The notes beneath the pieces are model-generated. The model did no database searches. It was not told the DNA's origin and saw nothing but the letters and a program-made list of their open reading frames with translations. Shown here in pieces: positions 58,332 through 64,000 of a stretch of DNA of 64,000 bases (positions are counted from its first letter, which is position 1; every line of letters starts with the position of its first letter). Position numbers and translations under genes: made by a program. The DNA is taken from positions 47,301,686 through 47,365,685 of the forward strand of contig NC_083604.1 in assembly GCF_029168945.1 (NCBI RefSeq). Reading direction: 5' to 3'. Source of the stretch: Cannabis sativa (lineage: Eukaryota; Streptophyta; Magnoliopsida; Rosales; Cannabaceae).

Positions 58332-60189
58332 TGTTGGGTTTTGTGCCCTAAATAAATTCATTTCAATATAATCAGATTTACTTATTAATAAAGATCAGAA
58401 ATAACATTTTATGTTGCATGGTTCACTTGATTTATTTCATGATTATATGTATATAATGTATGAATTCTTTTTAAGTCTAGAACATATGAATTTGTTAAAG
58501 ATTATAGTGTTGTCAGCATAGTGGAATATAATCTTAATTATATGTTCAAAAGTTTATTCCTTGATTTGTCAGAACACTGAATTTAGACTGACATGGTATA
58601 ATCAGCGATAGGTATTCTTACACCTTGGAAATGTGTTATTTCCTTTCCAGGACATTGGCAAAGTTTACCAGTATCAAATGTATGGAGTATACATCGGAAG
58701 GGACCGATATTGAACTTTGATTAGATTTATTAAAACTTACCGTAATATCTATTCAATTCAATATCACATGTTGATCCTAGATCAAATGATCTTAATCCTG
58801 ATATGGTTATGTTCAATCTCAAGAGTGTTATCCGTGTTCTTTGATTTGTTAGTTAAGCCTACTTTTGGGTCAGGGTGATACGTACATTTTGGGAAGACGG
58901 TAGTGCAATTGAGTGGGAGCGCTAACATAAATATGGAATCTATAGCTTCTATCTGGCGAATAGAAAGTAAAGGATGATTTCCTTCGAGCTTAACCAAACG
59001 AAAATAAATGGTGGAGATCTCATTTCACTTAACTGAAATATTATTTATACAGGGTTAAGTGTTTTAAGGATAAAATACATTGTAGGGTGTCACGGTAATT
59101 TAATCCCTTTACAGTGTAAATCATCTATATAGAGGATCATTGATCACATTAGGGTTATAACAATGGATAACTAATGACATGTCTATATCATGGAACATAT
59201 AGAGCGTTCTATATGACTGAGAGTGCAATTCCAAGTTCTAAGTGTGGATTCAATGAGGAATTAATAAGTTAGAGAATTTACTTGGTAAATTCGGTTTGAC
59301 TTATTGGAAGCTCGGTTATATAGACCCATGGTCCACATACTAGTTGAGACCATACTGCTTGTAAGACTCAGTTAATTGATTTTAATTAATCAATTAAAAT
59401 TCTAAAAGTTAGACTATGTCTGCTTTATGAATTTTCACTAAGCAAGGGTAAAACAGTAAATATAGAGTTTAAAGGGTATATTTATTAATTGGAAAACTTT
59501 GATTAGTTTTTATTAATAAATAAAATAAATGACAATATATTATTTAAAAATTAATTGTAGTTATTAAATAATTAGATTTGACATTTATGTAGTTGAAAGA
59601 GAGAATTGGCAATCTTTGAGAAAATAGGAAACTAGAAATAATGAAATAGGAAAGTTGGAAAAAATGGAAGGCTTGTTTCCTCTATGTATGGCCGGCCACC
59701 TAAGCTTCTATTTCTCATTTTATTTTTCATTTTTAAATGCCAAATAATTCAACTTTAACTCTATGTGGTATTCTATAAATAGAGGGTAAAGGCTTCAGGT
59801 TTGACAGACACTTTACTATTTATTTTCTCAAACACTATGAAGCCGCCACTCTCTCTCTTTCTTTCTTCTCTGTTTTCGAAATTCCTTGAGTGATAAGTAG
59901 TGCCCACACACATCAAGTGGTATCTCAATCATAGTATGTAAGACTATGGAAATTCAGCATCAAAGAAGGAGAAAAGAAGATCCAGATTCAGATCTTGATT
60001 ATGCTCTACTACAGAAAGGAATCAAGGGCTAGAGATCTAAATGGAAGGAGTCATAATATTCCGCTACACCCACGGTAAGATTTTCTAAGCTTTATATGTG
60101 TTTATTTTCATTGTTTTAGAATTCATATTAGGGTGTTAATCCAACATACTTGTTAGTAAATCTAGATCCTGGTAAAATAATTTCCAACA
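58332..60189 (+). repeat. LARD-2 3' LTR
   Basis: Partner of 50209-52065, TATA box CTATAAATAG at 59773-59782. Differences from the partner are scattered substitutions, more than between the gypsy LTRs, so LARD-2 is older than the gypsy insertion. Confidence 0.92.
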
Positions 60190-60863
60190 CAAGCACCAAG
60201 TGACAAGTATGAAAATTACCAAAACTTGAACAAGATTTTACACCTTTGTCCAAAACTTATTTCTCCCTACCATAAACACTTAGGGATGAAGAAATATGGA
60301 AATAACTTTCTAGATTTATCATGTGTATATAGTTTCTAGCAATGTGTTCTCTTTTATAGAAACTCTCTAGCATTCTCAAATGAATCCCTAGGTCTCTATT
60401 TATAGTGAGCGTGAATCAAACTTTGAAATTCAAATCCTACTCTCCATGACTATTACTAGGTGTGTAAGAGGGATTAATCGAGGTAAAAAAAACATTGTCA
60501 AGAAACCTGGAAAAACGTCACCCATTGAATACCTAACGTTTCACAATGTTTATCTCAAAAGAGACACCAAGCGACATGTGGCTGGAGCAATATCATTAAA
60601 CACTCGAGATAGTTTCTCATGTAGTCAATAGGCAACATGTCACTCAGTAAGAATGACATACATGTTGCTTGAACTGTTTTTTCAGCTCCAATTTAAAACT
60701 TTGAATCTCCTCTACAAGATAACCCTATAACCAACGTTGTTATGTGAAATAAATATTTATTTAATAAGTTTTTAACTCATCCACATTATTTTATAACCCC
60801 TACATAACTCCATAACACTCAAATGTAATTATTCTTTTAATTACATACAATCAAATTTGGTCC
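60190..60863 (-). other. Probable displaced LTR/leader of the copia gag relic
   Basis: A minus-strand TATA box CTATAAATAG (60396-60405) lies in LTR-like text right of LARD-2. Together with the gag relic left of LARD-2 in the same orientation, it fits one old copia element cut by LARD-2. No PBS was found to prove this. Confidence 0.4.
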
Positions 60864-61520
60864 ATGTAAAGTCCTTTTTTGGCAAGTTAGGTGACAAAAT
60901 AATTTTTCCTTTTTATGGTAAGATTGCTATGCATTCATTTTCGAAATCTTACCTCTTTTATTCGGTTATAAGTTGCCATTTTCCTTGTTTGGAAAGTTGC
61001 ACTTTCAGCTGAACTTTCCTTTGTTGAAAACTTCTCAAAAGAGAAGAAATTCTCTTTTGGAAAGTTGTCCTTTTAAGGGAAACTTTGATTATTGCCTTTT
61101 CCTTTTTAATTTCGATTGTATCTTGATACAATCAGAATATCTAATCTGTTTTTGGCAGGAATCAAGCTTTGAAAGAAGATCGGACCCGATTTTAGTAAGT
61201 TTCCCGTTTCTCGGCGTATCCGTTTTCGTCAGCAACCGAATCTGATGTAGCAGATCGTGTTTGTTTTTGGAAAGTTTTTGTACAGCTGCTAATTCGAACT
61301 TGTGGTTGCCTCTTTGGTTTCTATGATCTATAAATAGAGCCTAGAGAGCAACCATTCGAATTACCTCTTCCATTATTCATTTTCTACATTTATCTTTTGA
61401 GAGAAGAGAGTCTTTCTTTGTTTTGTGAGAGCCTAGTTGTTCATCTAGGTTCTAGTTGTTCTATTTCTGTTCTTACTCTATCCTAGAGGTTGTGAAGAAC
61501 TACTTCGATCGAACAAGAGA

Positions 61521-61626
61521 TTGGTCTTCGGGAGAAGACTTGATAAAGCCTTACTTCGGGAGGAAGTAAGCACTTGGTCTTCGGGAGAAGACTTGCTAAA
61601 GCCTTACTTCGGGAGGAAGTAAGCAC
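61521..61626 (+). repeat. Two tandem 53-bp units, each with two perfect hairpins
   Basis: Units 61521-61573 and 61574-61626 differ at one base (TTGATAAAG versus TTGCTAAAG). Each encodes GTCTTC-GGGA-GAAGAC (6-bp stem) and TTACTTC-GGGAG-GAAGTAA (7-bp stem). Confidence 0.92.
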
Positions 61627-61812
61627 TCACACTTCAAAGACGAAGGGAGTTCGGGCTTGAAGGTGTTTCAAGAAGTCAGATTCATAAAGTGGATTACAAA
61701 GGATTGCGGCAATACTTTAGAGGGAGTCTAAACTTGTTTAAGTCAATTGTCTTTGTAATTTTGATACTTTATTAATTGATTTCATTCTCTGGGCGTGGCC
61801 CCGTGGACTAGG

Positions 61813-61830
61813 AGTGTTCGGGAGAACACT
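61813..61830 (+). other. Fifth GGGA-loop hairpin
   Basis: AGTGTTC-GGGA-GAACACT: a perfect 7-bp stem with the same loop as the hairpins in the tandem units but a different stem sequence, 183 nt further on. Confidence 0.85.
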
Positions 61831-61999
61831 GATACCACGTACAAATCTCTTGTGTCAAGTTATTTATTTTTCTGCAAATATTTTATATTCTGCCTGTTCA
61901 GTTTTGCTGTAGCAGAATTACTTTCTGCTGCTGCAAACACTTACAGTTTTTATATTTTCGTATATACAACTGACATTTGCAAAAACACGGTTTTTCATT

Positions 62000-62011
62000 T
62001 GGTATCAGAGC
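62000..62011 (+). other. SIRE-like primer-binding site
   Basis: TGGTATCAGAGC, two bases after the LTR end, complementary to initiator methionine tRNA. Confidence 0.9.
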
Positions 62012-62055
62012 AGGACACTAAACTCTTAGTGTGGTCCTATAACGTTTTTGTTAGA

Positions 62056-63465
62056 ATGTCATTTTTTGCAGAAGGAAGTTCTATTTCTAGACCACCATTC
62101 CTTAATGACTCTAACTATCCTTACTGGAAAGTTAGAATGAGAGCCTTCATCAAATCTCAAGATGAGAAGGCGTGGAGAATGGTTCTATCAGGTTGGTCTC
62201 CTCCAGTTGAGACAGATTCTTCAGGTAATACTATTATAAAATCTGAACTGGAATGGTCTATTGAAGATGATAAACTATCTGCCTACAATAGCAAAGCCTT
62301 GCATGCTATCTTTAATGGTGTAGGTGAGGGTTACATTAAACTTATATCATCTTGTGTTTCTGCTAAGGAAGCTTGGGAGATTCTTCAAACTCAGTTTGAA
62401 GGAACTTCTGATGTGAAAAGATCTAGATTTATCATGCTTCAAACTAAATTTGATGAGCTTAGAATGTCTGATAATGAAACTTTAACTGAATTCTATGAAA
62501 AATTATCTGACATTGCTAATGAATATTTTGCTCTTGGAGAAAAGCTTGATGACTCTGTTCTTGTGAGAAAAATTGTTAGAGTTCTTCCAGAAAGGTTTGA
62601 TACGAAACTTTTGGCAATGGAGGAAGCTAAAGATTTTAGCACTATGAAAGTGGAAGAATTGATGGGTTCCTTACGTACTTTTGAATTAAATCAACAGATT
62701 AAACAAAAGGACAAACCCAAATCCATACGATAAAGGTAAAAGTATTGCTTTGAAAGTTGCTGATAATGAAAATTCTGATAGTGAATGTGATGATGAGATT
62801 GCTTTATTAACTAAGAATTTTCAGAAATATATGAAAAAGATGGGAAATAAAAAGAATATTTCGAAAGGTTCAAAAGGTAATACTTTCATTAAACCTTCTG
62901 TCTCTAACAAAAAGGGAATTCAGTGCAGGGAATGTGAAGGTTTTGGGCATATTCAATCTGAGTGTGCAAACACCTTGAAAAAGAATAAGAAAAGTTTCAA
63001 TGTCACTTGGAGTGATGATGAAACCGAAAGTGATGAAGATATTACTGAAAATGTTGCCCTAACCTCTGTTATGACTAATGTGTTGTGTGATTCACAGGTG
63101 AAAGATAGATTGGTATGTCTGAACAATACCACCAAACAAGAGGAATCAGATTCAGATGAGTCTGAAATCTGTGAAGAATCTCTTGCTGAATCATACAAAG
63201 TCATGTATGAAAAATGGATTCAGGTTGCTTCTGAAAATAGAGAGTTGAATAAATTGAATAAAAAATTGTCTCATCAGATTGAAATGTGTGAGTTGAAAAT
63301 AAAAGAATATGAGACAAGTGTTTGTGATAAAGATGAAAAAATCTCTCTATTGAAGAAGGAACTTGAAAACTTTAAGAAAAATGTTCAAATGCTTAATCTT
63401 GGATCTTCTATTTTTGAAAAAGCTCAGAATACAGGTCAGAGAGGTTTTGCGGTGCCTTGGTTCTA
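62056..63465 (+). pseudogene. SIRE-like gag with one frame break
   Basis: ATG at 62056 (after the PBS; an earlier in-frame ATG at 61795 lies in the LTR and is not chosen). The capsid-like part shows FLNDSNYPYWKVRMRAF, AKEAWEILQTQFEGTSDVK, LPERFDTKLLAMEEAKD and VEELMGSLRTFE, typical of the DUF4219/UBN2 copia Gag. The frame stops at 62733 and resumes one base off at about 62736. The rest has a CCHC knuckle CRECEGFGHIQSEC, an acidic Ser/Asp/Glu-rich linker and a predicted coiled coil (RELNKLNKKLSHQIEMCELK and on). Knuckle plus acidic and coiled-coil extension is the layout of SIRE/Maximus-type Gag. Confidence 0.8.
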
Positions 63466-64000
63466 ATGGAATGGAAAGTTCGGAGTCACGAAGTTTGTAA
63501 AATCTAGTGTTCCAACGAATCACCATGAGGCTACAAACTCGTCGTAACAGCTTTCACCGTGGCAGCAAAGAAGACTTTCCGATGCCGTAAAATCTCCAGG
63601 GATTTTCGAAAAGGGTAAGATCTCGTGTAAAAAGATTTGTTCCCATTTGTCATTTTTGTGGTAGAAAAGGACATATCGTACCTAAATGTTTCACATTGAA
63701 AAACCTGTTTAAAACAAATTATTTTGATAATTTGAAAAAATCTCAAAAGAAACATAAAGGTTTAAAACAAATATGGGTGAAAAAGAAGTGTCTAGCTGGT
63801 TTTTCCGATAAACCGTGCATCTCAAATGTGGTACTTTGACAGTGGTTGCTCTAGACATATGACAGGTGACAAGGATTTCTTGACTAACATACGGCCTATG
63901 CAATGTGGAGAAGTCACTTTTGGTAATGGCTTATCAGGAAAAGTTGTTGGTATGGGAACTCTAAACTTTGAAGGGTTACCTAGATCGAAAAATGTGATGT
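63466..64000 (+). pseudogene. SIRE-like second zinc knuckle and GAG-pre/protease start
   Basis: About 63622-63700 reads FVPICHFCGRKGHIVPKCF, a second CCHC knuckle. From about 63828 a different frame reads WYFDSGCSRHMTGDKDFL, the copia protease active site (DSG), followed by VTFGNGLSGKVVGMG. Frame breaks at about 63466 and near 63820 separate these from gag. The sequence runs off the window. Confidence 0.8.

Larger units (their letters stand above)
50209..60189 (+). mobile_element. LARD-2: second copy of the long-LTR copia-derived non-autonomous family
   Basis: 9981 bp in plus orientation with LTRs of 1857 and 1858 bp (TGTTGGGTTTTGTGCCC...). The PBS reads TGGCATCAGAGC (52068-52079; one change from TGGTATCAGAGC). 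The purine tract GCAAGTGGCAGTT ends at 58331. Flanks are CAAAC and CAAGC, a 5-bp duplication with one mutation. The interior order matches LARD-1: leader, AT-rich zone, three motif copies, fossil pol. A GC-rich island at about 52345-52575 is unique to this copy. Confidence 0.9.
60864..61997 (+). repeat. SIRE-like 5' LTR
   Basis: TATA box CTATAAATAG at 61328-61337, 20-40 bases before the probable transcript start. Downstream lie the 53-bp tandem repeat and five GGGA-loop hairpins. The left boundary is uncertain. Confidence 0.65.
60864..64000 (+). mobile_element. SIRE/Maximus-like copia retrotransposon, 5' part
   Basis: LTR of about 1.13 kb (start estimated at TGTAAAGTCC, 60864; end ATTTTTCA-type at 61997), PBS TGGTATCAGAGC at 62000-62011, a long gag with zinc knuckles and coiled coil, and the GAG-pre/protease start at the window end. 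It continues beyond 64000, so its full length, partner LTR and target duplication cannot be seen. Confidence 0.8.

Overview
This window is nuclear DNA from a flowering plant, almost certainly a eudicot. It holds two host genes with plant-style GT-AG introns: the 5' part of a chloroplast FtsH-like gene (FTSHI4) and a complete plant O-fucosyltransferase. Both sit in very AT-rich DNA packed with plant transposons (Ty1/copia, Ty3/gypsy chromovirus, L1-type LINEs, a hAT element) and a decayed plastid-DNA insert. The species cannot be fixed from the sequence alone.

Layout. 1-1946 (-): exons 1-3 of FTSHI4, whose AAA+ and protease-like domains lie beyond the left edge. 2248-4020: an intergenic graveyard with a nuclear copy of the plastid 16S rRNA 3' end, a SINE-like unit and a 721-bp hAT element with a perfect 8-bp target duplication. 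About 4030-6743 (+): a 5'-truncated LINE relic. 6947-13916 (+): an 11-exon O-fucosyltransferase gene that can be spliced by eye into one 514-residue protein. After 14.6 kb I see no host gene.

The rest is nested retrotransposons. Copia-A (about 14625-32009, -) is split by LARD-1 (18240-28327, -; TSD CTTGG). A partial copia LTR (32398-about 42226) is split by a young Ty3/gypsy Tekay/Del-like chromovirus (32747-41423, -; TSD ACTTG). A nearly full-length LINE (42681-48761, -) has a perfect 17-bp target duplication. A copia gag relic near 49.2-49.9 kb (-) is separated from its probable LTR promoter near 60.4 kb by LARD-2 (50209-60189, +). The window ends inside a SIRE/Maximus-like copia element (about 60864 to beyond 64000, +).

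The most unusual observations are as follows. (1) LARD-1 and LARD-2 are two insertions of one long-LTR copia-derived family. They share the same stop codons in a fossil RT/RNase H region, so the family appears to have spread with a dead pol, mobilised in trans. (2) That family carries a motif of about 24 nt three times, in similar spacing in both copies. (3) The leader of the SIRE-like element encodes five perfect short hairpins with a constant GGGA(G) loop and differing, compensating stems. (4) Copia-A has an array of ACGACACGTCGT palindromes after its primer site. (5) LTR-pair differences cluster at CTG/CAG versus CCG/CG sites, which may be a sequencing artefact of CHG methylation. (6) The LINE has an ATGA stop/start overlap between its two reading frames.
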